Of a DNA stretch of 64,000 bases, positions 23,544 to 34,395 are shown one piece after another; within the stretch, counting starts at the first letter, position 1; every line of letters begins with the position of its first letter. Source of the stretch: an uncultured Holophagaceae bacterium (GTDB lineage: Bacteria > Acidobacteriota > Holophagae > Holophagales > Holophagaceae); the NCBI GenBank assembly GCA_903937385.1, contig CAIZZF010000005.1:236639-300638 (forward strand). The letters run 5' to 3'. The notes under the pieces are model-generated. The model saw only the letters and a program-made list of their open reading frames with translations, was not told the origin of the DNA and did no database searches. Position numbers and translations under genes: made by a program.

Positions 23544-24422
23544 CTAGAACTGGACGCCGAAGCGCCCGGCCAGGTCCAGGTAGCGGGCGCGGATGCCCTC
23601 GATGACCGCTTCGGGCAGGTGCGGAGCGGGCGGCTGTTTGTCCCAGCCGGGGACGGTCTCCAGGTAGTCCCGCAGGAACTGCTTGTCGAGACTCGGCGGG
23701 TTCTGACCCGGAGCCCAGCGGTCCGCCAGCCAGTAGCGGCTGCTATCCGGGGTCAGGGCCTCGTCGATGAGGAGCAGCTCCCCGTCGGCATCGAGCCCGA
23801 ACTCGAACTTGGTGTCCGCGAGGAGGATGCCGCGCTCCGCCGCAAGCTGGGCCCCCCGCTGGTAGAGGGCCAGGCTGAGCTCCCGCACGCGGTTGGCGAC
23901 GGGGTTCCCGAGCAGGTCGGCCATGCGCTCGAAGGTGATGTTCTCGTCGTGCCCTTCCTCGGCCTTGGTTGCGGGCGTGAAGATCGGCTCAGGCAGCCGG
24001 TCCGCGAGCTGGAGACCTGCGGGCAGGGGCACGCCGCAGACGGCGCGGCCGGCCTGGTATTCCTTCCAGCCGCTGCCCGCCAGATAGCCCCGCACCACGC
24101 ACTCCACGGGCAGGGGTCGGGTCTTCTCCACGACCACCGCGCGGCCCGCCAGCGCTTCCCGGTAGGCTTCGACCTCGGCGGGCCAGTGGGCCTGACCGCG
24201 GAAGTGGTTGGGCACCAGGTCCTCGGTGGCCTGGAACCAGTAGGCGGCGACGGCCGTGAGGATGCGGCCCTTGTCCGGGATGCCGTCGGGCATGATGCAG
24301 TCGAAGGCGCTGATCCGGTCCGTAGCCACGATCAGCAGCCGGCTGCCCAAGTCATAGACATCCCGCACCTTGCCCCGGCGGAAGATGGGAAAGGGCAGGC
24401 TGGTGCTCAGCAGGACAGACAT
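23544..24422 (-). CDS. purC: Phosphoribosylaminoimidazole-succinocarboxamide synthase
   Basis: A 292-residue SAICAR synthase joining CAIR and aspartate with ATP in purine synthesis. Motifs: RRGKVRDVYDLG (nucleotide loop), ATDRISAFDCIMPDGIPDKG, VVRGYLAGSGWKEY, ILADTKFEFG, DEALTPDSSRYW. The longer PurC form. Start MSVLLSTSLPFP at 24422 with GGGGAG upstream. An inverted heptamer-repeat element lies upstream of the start. Confidence 0.96.
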   Translation of the reverse strand: MSVLLSTSLPFPIFRRGKVRDVYDLGSRLLIVATDRISAFDCIMPDGIPDKGRILTAVAAYWFQATEDLVPNHFRGQAHWPAEVEAYREALAGRAVVVEKTRPLPVECVVRGYLAGSGWKEYQAGRAVCGVPLPAGLQLADRLPEPIFTPATKAEEGHDENITFERMADLLGNPVANRVRELSLALYQRGAQLAAERGILLADTKFEFGLDADGELLLIDEALTPDSSRYWLADRWAPGQNPPSLDKQFLRDYLETVPGWDKQPPAPHLPEAVIEGIRARYLDLAGRFGVQF

Positions 24423-24465
24423 GGGACTCCCCGGGGGTGGCTCCATCATCGCAGAGGGGGAGTCG

Positions 24466-24592
24466 GCTATCAGCTATCGGCTGTCAGCTGTCAGCTGTCA
24501 GCTGTCAGCTATCGGCGATCGGCCCCGGAGCGGCACGCCAACCCCAGCCGAGTCCCTCTTTCCCTGACAGCTGAGAGCTGACAGCCAACAGC
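24466..24592. repeat. Inverted heptamer-repeat element, copy 2
   Basis: Eight heptamers at 24466-24521: GCTATCA, GCTATCG, four GCTGTCA, GCTATCG, GCGATCG. A 43-base unrelated spacer follows, then reverse-complement heptamers TGACAGC, TGAGAGC, TGACAGC, CAACAGC at 24565-24592. Same plan as the element at 18278 and again between a minus-strand start and the next minus-strand stop. Confidence 0.85.
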
Positions 24593-24597
24593 GATCC

Positions 24598-25641
24598 TCA
24601 CACCAGCTCCGGCAGGTGCCGGGGCGTGGGGGCGGACCAGTTCAGGCCCGAGGGCAGCAGGGCATAGCGGTTCATGACGCTCACCCAGCGGGCCAGCTCG
24701 GCCTCGCGGACGGTCCCGCCCGGTCCTGCCTGCGGCAGCCCGAGGTAGTCGAGGTAGTCCTGGATCTCGGCCCCGGAGACACCCAGCACACCGGGGAGAT
24801 CCTCCAGGTGATGCTCCCGGTCGCCGGGAGGGCAGGCCTGCAGCCGGTAGTCGAAGGTCTCGCGCAGCACCGAGGCGGTGGCAGCCGGGTCCAGCTCCTG
24901 GGCGGCATCAAGGTGGGGAAAGGGATTCCCGCCCAGCAGGCTCAAGGCCTGGGCGATGCCCATGTGCGCCAGCAGGTGGACCGGGTGGAGCTTCAGGACC
25001 TCCTCGAAGGCGGTCCGGGCTTCCTTGGCCCGCCCCATCCTCAGCAGGGCCTCCCCCAGCCACAGCCGGGCTTCGACCCGCTGCGGCTCGATCCGGATCC
25101 AGCGCTCCGCCACGGAGGCCATCTCCTCGGCCATGCCCTGGGCCCGGAAGAAGCTGGTGAGGTAGGCCAGGCTGGTCACGTCCTTGGGGGCCAGCAGCAG
25201 CAGGCGGTCCAGGAGCTCCGCCGCCCGCACCGCCTGGCCCTCCTGGTCGAGCCGGTGGGCCCAGTCCCGGAGGATCTCCACCTGCCGGGCCACGGAGTGG
25301 TTGGGGGTGGACCGGGCGACATCCGTCGGATGCAGAATCTGGGTGCGCACCCAGAGGTAGCGCAAGGCGCTCCGGCCCTCGGGACCGGCCAGCTCCCCCT
25401 CGATGGCGTGGATGACGGTCTTGAGGCCGTTGTCCCAGAGGGGCGGCATCGGCATCTGGACATGGGTCCGAAGCTCCCGGATGAGCGGCTCCAAGGCATT
25501 GCCCTGCCGCCCCAGGTGCAGGCGGACCCGGATCAGCTCAAGCCCAGGCTCGGGCTCCGGCTGGAAGGCCAAGCGGAGGGCGAGCTCGCCCGTGTCGGGA
25601 TCGAACTCGTCCAGGAGCAGAAAACGCAGGTGGGCCCTCAT
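24598..25641 (-). CDS. TPR-repeat protein of unknown function
   Basis: A 347-residue cytoplasmic protein. Residues 1-110 form a beta-rich domain (RFLLLDEFDPDTGELALRLAF) containing ELRTHVQMPMPPLW. Residues about 110-270 are tetratricopeptide-like helices (AAELLDRLLLLAPKDVTSLAYL, ARLWLGEALLRMGRAKEARTAF, LHPVHLLAHMGIAQALSLLG). Probably a protein-interaction scaffold. No clear ribosome-binding site before the ATG. No named family recognised. Confidence 0.7.
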   Translation of the reverse strand: MRAHLRFLLLDEFDPDTGELALRLAFQPEPEPGLELIRVRLHLGRQGNALEPLIRELRTHVQMPMPPLWDNGLKTVIHAIEGELAGPEGRSALRYLWVRTQILHPTDVARSTPNHSVARQVEILRDWAHRLDQEGQAVRAAELLDRLLLLAPKDVTSLAYLTSFFRAQGMAEEMASVAERWIRIEPQRVEARLWLGEALLRMGRAKEARTAFEEVLKLHPVHLLAHMGIAQALSLLGGNPFPHLDAAQELDPAATASVLRETFDYRLQACPPGDREHHLEDLPGVLGVSGAEIQDYLDYLGLPQAGPGGTVREAELARWVSVMNRYALLPSGLNWSAPTPRHLPELV

Positions 25642-25749
25642 GGAATGAGATTAACAAACTGGGAGGCCCTGCGCTTCCTACACCCAAAGGTGGTTGACCG
25701 GGCGGCATCCGGGGCCGATGATGCAGTATTCGTCCAAGTGGGGGTCACC

Positions 25750-26340
25750 ATGCGCAACAAGGTGCTGTTTGTTTCCATCCTGGCCACCCTGCCCCTCACT
25801 GCCGGCGAGTTCGGACTCCTCCTCGATAAGCAGTTCGGCAAAGCCCAGTCCCTGAGCGGCAAGAGCTATGACGCCGTCAGTCCCACCGGCTTCGGCATCC
25901 GTGGGGGGGTCGATCTGCTGGACCTGAAGGTCGCGGCCCTGCAGCTGAACGCCACCTGGCACAACAAGACCACGGGCGACCTCAACGTGGGTGGCTCGAA
26001 GTACGGTGAGCTCGACAACCAATACTGGGCTGCGGGCGCCATGGTGAACTGGAAGCTGCTGGTGAACGTGGGCGCGGGGGTGGAATACCGCTCCGAAAAA
26101 CTGACCTGGCGGTCAACCTACGCAGCATCTGTGCTCGGCAGCGGGGACACCACCACAGGCCGGCCCTGGGCCAAGGTGAACGTCGGCTTCAGCATCCCCA
26201 CGCCCGTGGTCAGCCCCTTCTTTGTGGTGGAACTGGCCGCGCCGCTGTCCAAGAAGGACGGTTCCAGCACCCCCAAGGACCTTTCCGAGGCCCTGGCACC
26301 GCAGGTCCAGATCGGCGTCTACGGCGGCATCCGCTTCTAA
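25750..26340 (+). CDS. Outer-membrane beta-barrel-like protein
   Basis: A 196-residue protein with a signal peptide (MRNKVLFVSILATLPLTAG) and alternating hydrophobic/polar strands with aromatic girdle residues (ALQLNATWHNK, NQYWAAGAMVNWKLLVNVGAGVEYRSEKLTWRS is interrupted by short turns), ending in Phe (YGGIRF), the usual outer-membrane insertion signature. Likely a small eight-stranded barrel of unknown function. The open frame extends far upstream but is antisense to the TPR gene there; ATG 25750 begins the signal peptide. Confidence 0.72.
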   Translation: MRNKVLFVSILATLPLTAGEFGLLLDKQFGKAQSLSGKSYDAVSPTGFGIRGGVDLLDLKVAALQLNATWHNKTTGDLNVGGSKYGELDNQYWAAGAMVNWKLLVNVGAGVEYRSEKLTWRSTYAASVLGSGDTTTGRPWAKVNVGFSIPTPVVSPFFVVELAAPLSKKDGSSTPKDLSEALAPQVQIGVYGGIRF

Positions 26341-26362
26341 GAACTGGACGACCTGTGGGAAA

Positions 26363-26386
26363 GGGGCGCTTGGAGCGCCCCTATTC
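26363..26386 (+). terminator. Probable terminator after the barrel gene
   Basis: Eight-base-pair stem GGGGCGCT/AGCGCCCC with loop TGG, 22 bases past the stop, followed by TATTCC rather than a full T run, so it is weak. Confidence 0.5.
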
Positions 26387-26414
26387 CGTATGATGGAGAC
26401 TCTTTTACCGAGGA

Positions 26415-27179
26415 ATGATGGAACTCCGGATTCTGGGCTGCAGCGGGGGTGAGGCCGACGGTGAGCGTCTGACGGGACTGCTCGTGAACGGCTGTGTGGC
26501 CATCGATGCGGGCTCCATCACTGCCGCGCTGAGCGTGGATGAGCAGGTGCAGATCCAGCACGTCTTCATCAGCCACTCGCATCTGGACCACATCTGCACC
26601 CTGCCCTTCTTCACCAAGAACATCTTCGGGCGCACCCATGAGGCTGTGGAGATCCACGCCCTCCCCGAGACCCTCGACGCCCTCCGCCGCCACCTCTTCA
26701 ACGACGAGCTCTGGCCCGACTTCAGCGTCATCCCGAGTCCCAACGACCCCACCATCCGCTACACGGAGATCCAGGACGAGCAGACCTACGATGTCTGCGG
26801 CCTGCACATCACGCCCATCCGGGTGAACCACCTGGTGCCCTGCGTGGGCTACAAGGTGGATGACGGCAAGAATGCCTTCATCTTCACCAGCGACACCGCC
26901 GAGACGGACCGGATCTGGGAAGTGGCCAACGCCACGCCGAACCTCCGGATGATCATCACCGAGGCCAGCTTCCCCGATGAGCAGGCCTGGCTCGCCGAGG
27001 CCTCCAAGCACCTGACTCCCGCCAAGCTGGGGGTAGAGCTGCAGAAGCTTAAGGCGCGAATCCCCGTGCGCATCTACCACCTGACGCCGGGGGACCGGGC
27101 CACCATGCTGCCGCAGCTGCTGGCCCTCCAGGACGACCGGATCAGCCTGCTGGCTCAGGACGAGCGCCTGATCTGGTAG
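26415..27179 (+). CDS. Metallo-beta-lactamase-fold phosphodiesterase
   Basis: A 254-residue MBL-fold hydrolase. The metal motif HSHLDH (FISHSHLDHICTLPFF) is intact, with later ligands in RVNHLVPCVGY, FTSDTAETD and IYHLTPGD. The layout, with a helical FFTKNIFGR segment after the first motif, resembles class II 3',5'-cyclic-nucleotide phosphodiesterases (CpdP/PDE1-like), so cAMP or cGMP breakdown is a fair guess; other MBL substrates are possible. Two ATGs at 26415 and 26418; GAGGA precedes both. Cytoplasmic, with no signal peptide. Confidence 0.8.
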   Translation: MMELRILGCSGGEADGERLTGLLVNGCVAIDAGSITAALSVDEQVQIQHVFISHSHLDHICTLPFFTKNIFGRTHEAVEIHALPETLDALRRHLFNDELWPDFSVIPSPNDPTIRYTEIQDEQTYDVCGLHITPIRVNHLVPCVGYKVDDGKNAFIFTSDTAETDRIWEVANATPNLRMIITEASFPDEQAWLAEASKHLTPAKLGVELQKLKARIPVRIYHLTPGDRATMLPQLLALQDDRISLLAQDERLIW

Positions 27180-27183
27180 TTCT

Positions 27184-27597
27184 TCAGGCCTGGTTGAAGG
27201 TCGCCACCATGGCGCTCAGCCCATCCTCGTAGGCAGCCTGCAACTGGCCACCCAGGGGCAGGGCCGCTGCCAGCCGGCCCTCGCGTGCCTCAGTCTCGAT
27301 CCGTTCCACAAGGCGCGCAAACCGCAGCAACCCGAGGTTGCCCAGCGCGCCCTTCAGCCCATGGGACTCCGCCATGGTGCGCCGGGTGTCCCCACCTTCG
27401 ATGGCCTTCTGCAGCAAGGCGATCCGACCGGGAATATCTTCCTGGTAGAGGACGATCAGCTCCTGGACCAGCCCCTCCGTGGCCCCGATTTCCAGGAGGT
27501 CACGAAGGGGCTGGGGATCCAGGACAGGCAACTCAGGCAATGCAGGCTCCGGAGGCGATGACCGATCAGATTCCAGCAGCGGGGCCGCCGGGATCAA
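27184..27597 (-). CDS. HPt (histidine phosphotransfer) domain protein
   Basis: About 137 residues. The HPt helix AESHGLKGALGNLGLLRFA carries the phosphorylatable His, with a four-helix pattern around it and a Pro-rich N-terminal 25 residues. It would relay phosphate between a hybrid kinase and a response regulator. The only available start is a TTG at 27597, two codons after the atpC stop and in the same frame; no strong ribosome-binding site is visible. It is therefore probably translated by coupling at the end of the ATP synthase operon. No kinase is adjacent. Confidence 0.75.
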   Translation of the reverse strand: MIPAAPLLESDRSSPPEPALPELPVLDPQPLRDLLEIGATEGLVQELIVLYQEDIPGRIALLQKAIEGGDTRRTMAESHGLKGALGNLGLLRFARLVERIETEAREGRLAAALPLGGQLQAAYEDGLSAMVATFNQA

Positions 27598-27600
27598 GGA

Positions 27601-28023
27601 TCAGAAGCCGTGACCCGCGGGATGGCCGGCGGCCTGGAGGCGAATGAGGCTGGCGTCCAGCTTGGCCTGGGCAATGGCCATGTCGTGCTCGGTCTGGGCT
27701 TCCTTGAGCAGCTTCAGGGCGCGCTGGCGGGAGGACTCGGCGCGCTCCAGGTCGATCATGTCCATAGTCTCACTCTCCCGGGCCAGCACCATCACGCGCT
27801 CGGGGCCGACCTCGGCGAAGCCGCCAAAGACCGTCAGCCAGTGCTTCTGGCCTTCTTGAATGTAGTAGAGCAGGCCGTCACCCACTTCCGTCATGACTGG
27901 CGTGTGGCCAGGCAGGATGCCGTAGTAGCCGCAGGAGGCCGTCGGGAACTGCACCTCGGCCACCTCGGCCGAAAAGACCGGCCGCTCCGGCGTCACCACT
28001 TCCAGCTTGATTGTTTGAGCCAT
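27601..28023 (-). CDS. atpC: ATP synthase F1 epsilon subunit
   Basis: A 140-residue epsilon subunit: beta-sandwich KLEVVTPERPVFSAEVAEVQFPT begins the chain (shown here only in part: VVTPERPVFSAEV), GYYGILPGHTPVMT is the hallmark, and a helical C-terminus (SRQRALKLLKEAQ) can inhibit rotation. Start at ATG 28023; ATG 28029 is two codons upstream. Last ATP synthase gene of the operon. Confidence 0.93.
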   Translation of the reverse strand: MAQTIKLEVVTPERPVFSAEVAEVQFPTASCGYYGILPGHTPVMTEVGDGLLYYIQEGQKHWLTVFGGFAEVGPERVMVLARESETMDMIDLERAESSRQRALKLLKEAQTEHDMAIAQAKLDASLIRLQAAGHPAGHGF

Positions 28024-28084
28024 GGCCATCTCTTTTAAAGACTCGGAATCCGCATCGCGGATTCCGAGCAGGGGAAAAGCAAAT

Positions 28085-29509
<1,425 letters not shown>

Positions 29510-29538
29510 TTACCTCGACGAAGGAATAGGCGAAAGAC

Positions 29539-30420
29539 TCAGGCGTTGGCGCCGCTGACGATCTCGATGATCTGGTTGGTGATGCCGGCCTGCCGGATCT
29601 TGTTCATGGTGAGCGTCAGCTTGGCGATCATCTCGCCGGCGTTGTTGCTCGCCTTGTCCATGGCCGCCATGCGGGCGCCATGTTCCGAGGCGCTGCTCTC
29701 CAGCAGGTTGCGCAGCAGCTCCGTCTCCACGAAGCGGGGCAGGAGGGTCTCCAGCACCGCATTGGGATCGGGTTCCAGCAGGTGGGAGACCTGGCCGGCC
29801 TCCTTGCCCTCGAAGCTGGGATCCAGCTCCATGGGGAAGACCCGGAGCACCGTGGGCGTCTGGGCCACGGGGCTGTTGAAGTAGTTGTAGACCACGTAGA
29901 GGGCGTCGATCTCCCCGTCATGGTACTGGGCAGAGGCGCTCGCGGAGATCTCCGTCACCACCCGCTGCAAGCCCGGCAGGGGAATGTTCAGGTACTCCTT
30001 GGTCGGGGTGAGCTTCTGCTTCTTGGCCCACTCCACCGCCCGCTTGCCCACCACGTCCAGGTGGACGATCTCAGAGGGGCAGTGAGCGACGAAAGCCGTT
30101 GCGGCCTTGGCCACGTTGGCGTTGAAGCCGCCGCAGAGGCCCTTGTCCGAGGCCACGAAGACCAGGCGGATGCGCTTCTCCTCGCGGGGCGAGAGGAAGG
30201 CCTGGGCGGCCGGACCCGGCTGGATCTCGGCATCGCCCTTGATGCGCACAACAACCCGGCGGACGACTTCCGCCATCTTGCTGGCGTAGGGGCGCAGGGC
30301 CACCAGGCGCTCCTGAGATTTCCGCAGCTTGACCGCGGAGATCATCTTCATGGCCTTGGTGACCTGCTGGGTATTCTTCACCGACCGGATCCGGCGGCGA
30401 ATGTCCTGGAGACTCGCCAT
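29539..30420 (-). CDS. atpG: ATP synthase F1 gamma subunit
   Basis: A 293-residue central stalk subunit. N-terminus MASLQDIRRRIRSVKNTQQV and C-terminal helix MDKASNNAGEMIAKLTLTMN are the conserved coiled-coil ends; DKGLCGGFNANV is the family signature. Five bases separate it from atpA. Confidence 0.96.
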   Translation of the reverse strand: MASLQDIRRRIRSVKNTQQVTKAMKMISAVKLRKSQERLVALRPYASKMAEVVRRVVVRIKGDAEIQPGPAAQAFLSPREEKRIRLVFVASDKGLCGGFNANVAKAATAFVAHCPSEIVHLDVVGKRAVEWAKKQKLTPTKEYLNIPLPGLQRVVTEISASASAQYHDGEIDALYVVYNYFNSPVAQTPTVLRVFPMELDPSFEGKEAGQVSHLLEPDPNAVLETLLPRFVETELLRNLLESSASEHGARMAAMDKASNNAGEMIAKLTLTMNKIRQAGITNQIIEIVSGANA

Positions 30421-30424
30421 GGGA

Positions 30425-32029
<1,605 letters not shown>

Positions 32030-32572
32030 CTAGGCGGAAAGCAGCTGAGTCTTGAGTTGGCGGAGCTGACCCTGGAGCGAGGCGTCCAGGACCGTGGAGC
32101 CGACCTGGACCTTGATCCCCCCGAGAAGGGCGGTGTCCTGGCTCCAGGTGAGGCGGATGGTCTTGCCGGTGCGGGCGGCGAGGGAGACGACGAGGGCCTT
32201 GGACTGGTCCTCGGTGAGGGGCTGGGCACTGGCCACCTTGGCCTCGACGATGCCGTCCCGCTCATCCACCAGGTCCGCGAAGGTGCGGCGGAGTTCAGGC
32301 AGCAGGTTCAGGCGGCCAGCCTCGGCCACCACCTTGAAGAAGTGGCGCAGCGTGACGCTCACCTTGGCGGTGGCGAGGATCGCTTCGAAGACCTCGGCCT
32401 TCTTGGTGGGCATCACCAGGGGCGAGGCCACCAGGCGGGTGAGGTCGGCGTTGCCGGCCACCGTGGCAGCCACGGTCTCAAGCTCAGCCTTGAGCTGGGG
32501 CACGTTGCCCTGCTTGTCACCGATCTGAAGGAGGGCCTTGGCGTAGCGCCGGGCGGTCAGGCGGCTGCTCAC
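32030..32572 (-). CDS. atpH: ATP synthase F1 delta subunit
   Basis: A 180-residue peripheral-stalk subunit. ARRYAKALLQIGDKQG at the N-terminus and the C-terminal IRLTWSQDTALLGGIKVQVGS are the family marks. The start overlaps the stop of the b subunit gene by four bases. Confidence 0.93.
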   Translation of the reverse strand: MSSRLTARRYAKALLQIGDKQGNVPQLKAELETVAATVAGNADLTRLVASPLVMPTKKAEVFEAILATAKVSVTLRHFFKVVAEAGRLNLLPELRRTFADLVDERDGIVEAKVASAQPLTEDQSKALVVSLAARTGKTIRLTWSQDTALLGGIKVQVGSTVLDASLQGQLRQLKTQLLSA

Positions 32573-33318
32573 TGGACACCTCCGATCTGCTGGATGGCCC
32601 GGTCGAGCGCCTTGCCGGCCTCAGGTCCCTGAAGCTTGGCTTCCAGGCGCTTGGCGGCGCCTTCCACCGTGAGCTCGGCCACGAGGGCGCGGAGATCCTG
32701 CTCGGCCTGCCGCTTCTGGAAGCCAATCTCCGCCTGGGCCTGGGCCAGGATCAGGAGCGCCTCGGCACGGGCCGCTTCCAGCACCCGCTGCTTCTCGGTC
32801 TCCGAATCGGCATCTGCCTTGGAGAGGATGCCCGCCAGCTCACCTTCGAGCCCGGCCATCTTCGCTTCGAGTTCCTGCATCTGGGCCGCGCTCTCGGCCT
32901 TGTCCTTCTCTGCCTGGGCGAGCAGGGTCTCCAGCTCTTCCTTGCGGGACTTGAACATGGCGGACAGGCCGCCCTTCAGCATGAAGTAGAGACCGGCGCC
33001 CCAGATGGCGAAGTTCAGCAGCTGGACGATGAAGGCGCCCAGCTTCCCGTATTCCTTGCCGAAGAGCTTCATGGCTGGAGCATGGTGGGCAGCACCCTCG
33101 CCATGGGCCGCAGCGCCGGGGGCATCGTGTGCACCGGCCGGGGCGGCATGGACCTCGGCGGCGGCAGCTTCGTGGCCAGCCGCAGGAGCCTGATGGGCCG
33201 CGGGCGCCTCGTGCTTCTCGGCAGCAGGGGCGGGATGGGCGTCATGGGCCTGGGCCATGAGCGCGAGCGGGCTCAGGGACAGCAGAGCGGCGAGGGAGAT
33301 CCGGGTCAGCTTGGTCAT
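32569..33318 (-). CDS. atpF: ATP synthase F0 b subunit with exported Ala/His-rich N-terminus
   Basis: A 249-residue b-type subunit of the peripheral stalk. The usual core starts near residue 90: membrane span GAFIVQLLNFAIWGAGLYF, then a long charged helix to the end (KSRKEELETLLAQAEKDKAE). In front lies an apparent signal peptide (residues 1-22, ALLSLSPLALMAQA) and about 60 residues of His/Ala/Pro repeats (APAAEKHEAPAAHQAPAAGH). Normal b subunits are about 160 residues, so this extension is odd; it would lie in the periplasm. Four-base overlap with atpH. Confidence 0.9.
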   Translation of the reverse strand: MTKLTRISLAALLSLSPLALMAQAHDAHPAPAAEKHEAPAAHQAPAAGHEAAAAEVHAAPAGAHDAPGAAAHGEGAAHHAPAMKLFGKEYGKLGAFIVQLLNFAIWGAGLYFMLKGGLSAMFKSRKEELETLLAQAEKDKAESAAQMQELEAKMAGLEGELAGILSKADADSETEKQRVLEAARAEALLILAQAQAEIGFQKRQAEQDLRALVAELTVEGAAKRLEAKLQGPEAGKALDRAIQQIGGVQ

Positions 33319-33320
33319 GC

Positions 33321-33833
33321 TCAGGCCTGCTTCAGAAGGGTCTGGGCCATGGATTCAGCCAGGGCGTCCACCTGGGCCAGCAGGTTCTGCCGGGCCGCCT
33401 GCTGCTGGGTCTTGAGGGATTCCACCGCCGCCTGACGCTCCGCCAGGGCCTTGGTCCGGGCCTCGTCCAGCAGGGCCTGCTTCTCGCGGCCAGCGGCATC
33501 CGAGAGCGCCTTGCGGCGGTCGAAGGCCTGGGCGCGAAGATCCTTTAAGCGCTCCTGGTAGTCCTTCTGCCGGGCATCAAGCAGGGCGGCGGCCTGCGCC
33601 TTGGCATCGCCGCCAGCGTTCAGATCGCGGTCGCGGTCCGCCATCACCTTGTCGAGGGGCTTGAAGAACACCACCCGGAGGTAGACGTAGAGCACCACCA
33701 GGAGGACGATCACGAAGATCAGGGCCGGCAGGTCGGGACGCATGGGATCCGGCATCTGGGCCAGGATCTGCGCGACAGGCCCGCCCTTGTCAGGCGTACT
33801 GAGTGTCAGATTTACCATTTCCAGCAGCGCCAC
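33321..33833 (-). CDS. atpF': ATP synthase F0 b' subunit
   Basis: A 170-residue second b-type subunit: one membrane span (LPALIFVIVLLVVLYVYLRV) and a long charged coiled coil with FFKPLDKVMADRDR after the membrane. Two different b genes in tandem indicate a heterodimeric stalk, as in phototrophs and several other phyla. Start GTG at 33833 with GGAGG seven bases upstream; ATG 33818 is an alternative. First gene of the operon; atpB and atpE (a and c) are not in this window. Confidence 0.88.
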   Translation of the reverse strand: MALLEMVNLTLSTPDKGGPVAQILAQMPDPMRPDLPALIFVIVLLVVLYVYLRVVFFKPLDKVMADRDRDLNAGGDAKAQAAALLDARQKDYQERLKDLRAQAFDRRKALSDAAGREKQALLDEARTKALAERQAAVESLKTQQQAARQNLLAQVDALAESMAQTLLKQA

Positions 33834-33982
33834 AGGCCACCCTCCAGAAACATCCCAAGGCCTCGGCCGTTGGATCGACCAGGGTCACACCGACGCCAGC
33901 GTTGGTCCGCGGGAACCTCTGGCTTCGGAAGTCAGATAACCTTACCAGAACAGTCCGATTCCCTCAACGCCGAGGTTCGGCC

Positions 33983-34011
33983 TTGACCCCCCTGGATCAC
34001 TGTGGGAGGAT
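33983..34011 (+). promoter_or_regulatory. Possible promoter for tRNA-Val/tRNA-Asp
   Basis: TTGACC at 33983-33988 is a good -35 element; 17 bases later GAGGAT is a poor -10. Position, about 17 bases before tRNA-Val, fits. Confidence 0.3.
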
Positions 34012-34027
34012 CGTGGTTCGGCGATTC

Positions 34028-34103
34028 GGGCGATTAGCTCAGTCGGTAGAGCAGCTGCCTTACACGCAGCATGTCGGCGGTTCGAGCCCGTCATCGCCCA
34101 CCA
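34028..34103 (+). tRNA. tRNA-Val (UAC anticodon)
   Basis: Acceptor GGGCGAT/ATCGCCC, D arm TAGCTCAGTCGGTAGAGC, anticodon stem GCTGC/GCAGC with loop CTTACAC (anticodon TAC), T loop GGTTCGAGCC and encoded CCA. Confidence 0.95.
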
Positions 34104-34121
34104 GCTCGCTGGTGAACACAA

Positions 34122-34198
34122 GGGGTTGTAGCTCAGTCGGTTAGAGTGCCAGCCTGTCACGCTGGAAGTCGCGGGTTCGAGCCCCGTCAGCCCCGCCA
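34122..34198 (+). tRNA. tRNA-Asp (GUC anticodon)
   Basis: Acceptor GGGGTTG/CAGCCCC with one G-U pair, anticodon stem CCAGC/GCTGG with loop CTGTCAC (anticodon GTC), T arm CGGGTTCGAGCCCCG, encoded CCA. Eighteen bases after tRNA-Val. Confidence 0.95.
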
Positions 34199-34205
34199 GA
34201 ACGGA

Positions 34206-34231
34206 AAAGGGTCCCAAACGGGACCCTTTTT
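34206..34231 (+). terminator. Rho-independent terminator after tRNA-Asp
   Basis: Stem AAAGGGTCCC/GGGACCCTTT with loop AAAC and a T run, eight bases past the tRNA. Confidence 0.88.
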
Positions 34232-34242
34232 CATTCTGTAGC

Positions 34243-34263
34243 GCGGGGCTGACGGGGCTCGAA
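34243..34263 (-). repeat. Inverted 21-base copy of the tRNA-Asp 3' end
   Basis: The 21 bases are the exact reverse complement of 34176-34196 in tRNA-Asp (T loop to acceptor). A shorter related run, GCGCGGGGCTGAC, recurs at 34425-34437. Confidence 0.85.
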
Positions 34264-34268
34264 TCCGC

Positions 34269-34292
34269 CCCGGCAACGCATGCGTTGCCGGG
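34269..34292. repeat. Perfect 24-base palindrome
   Basis: CCCGGCAACGCA followed directly by its reverse complement TGCGTTGCCGGG. No T run follows, so it is not a classical terminator; it could be a protein-binding site or part of a mobile element end. Confidence 0.8.
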
Positions 34293-34395
34293 ATCTAGGG
34301 TCGAGTGAGATTGCGGAGACATGGCTAGATGCCCTGTCGGAGCAAGACCGGGGATCGAGCCCAAAGGGCGAAGAGCCCAGTCCGAGCCCTCGCCC

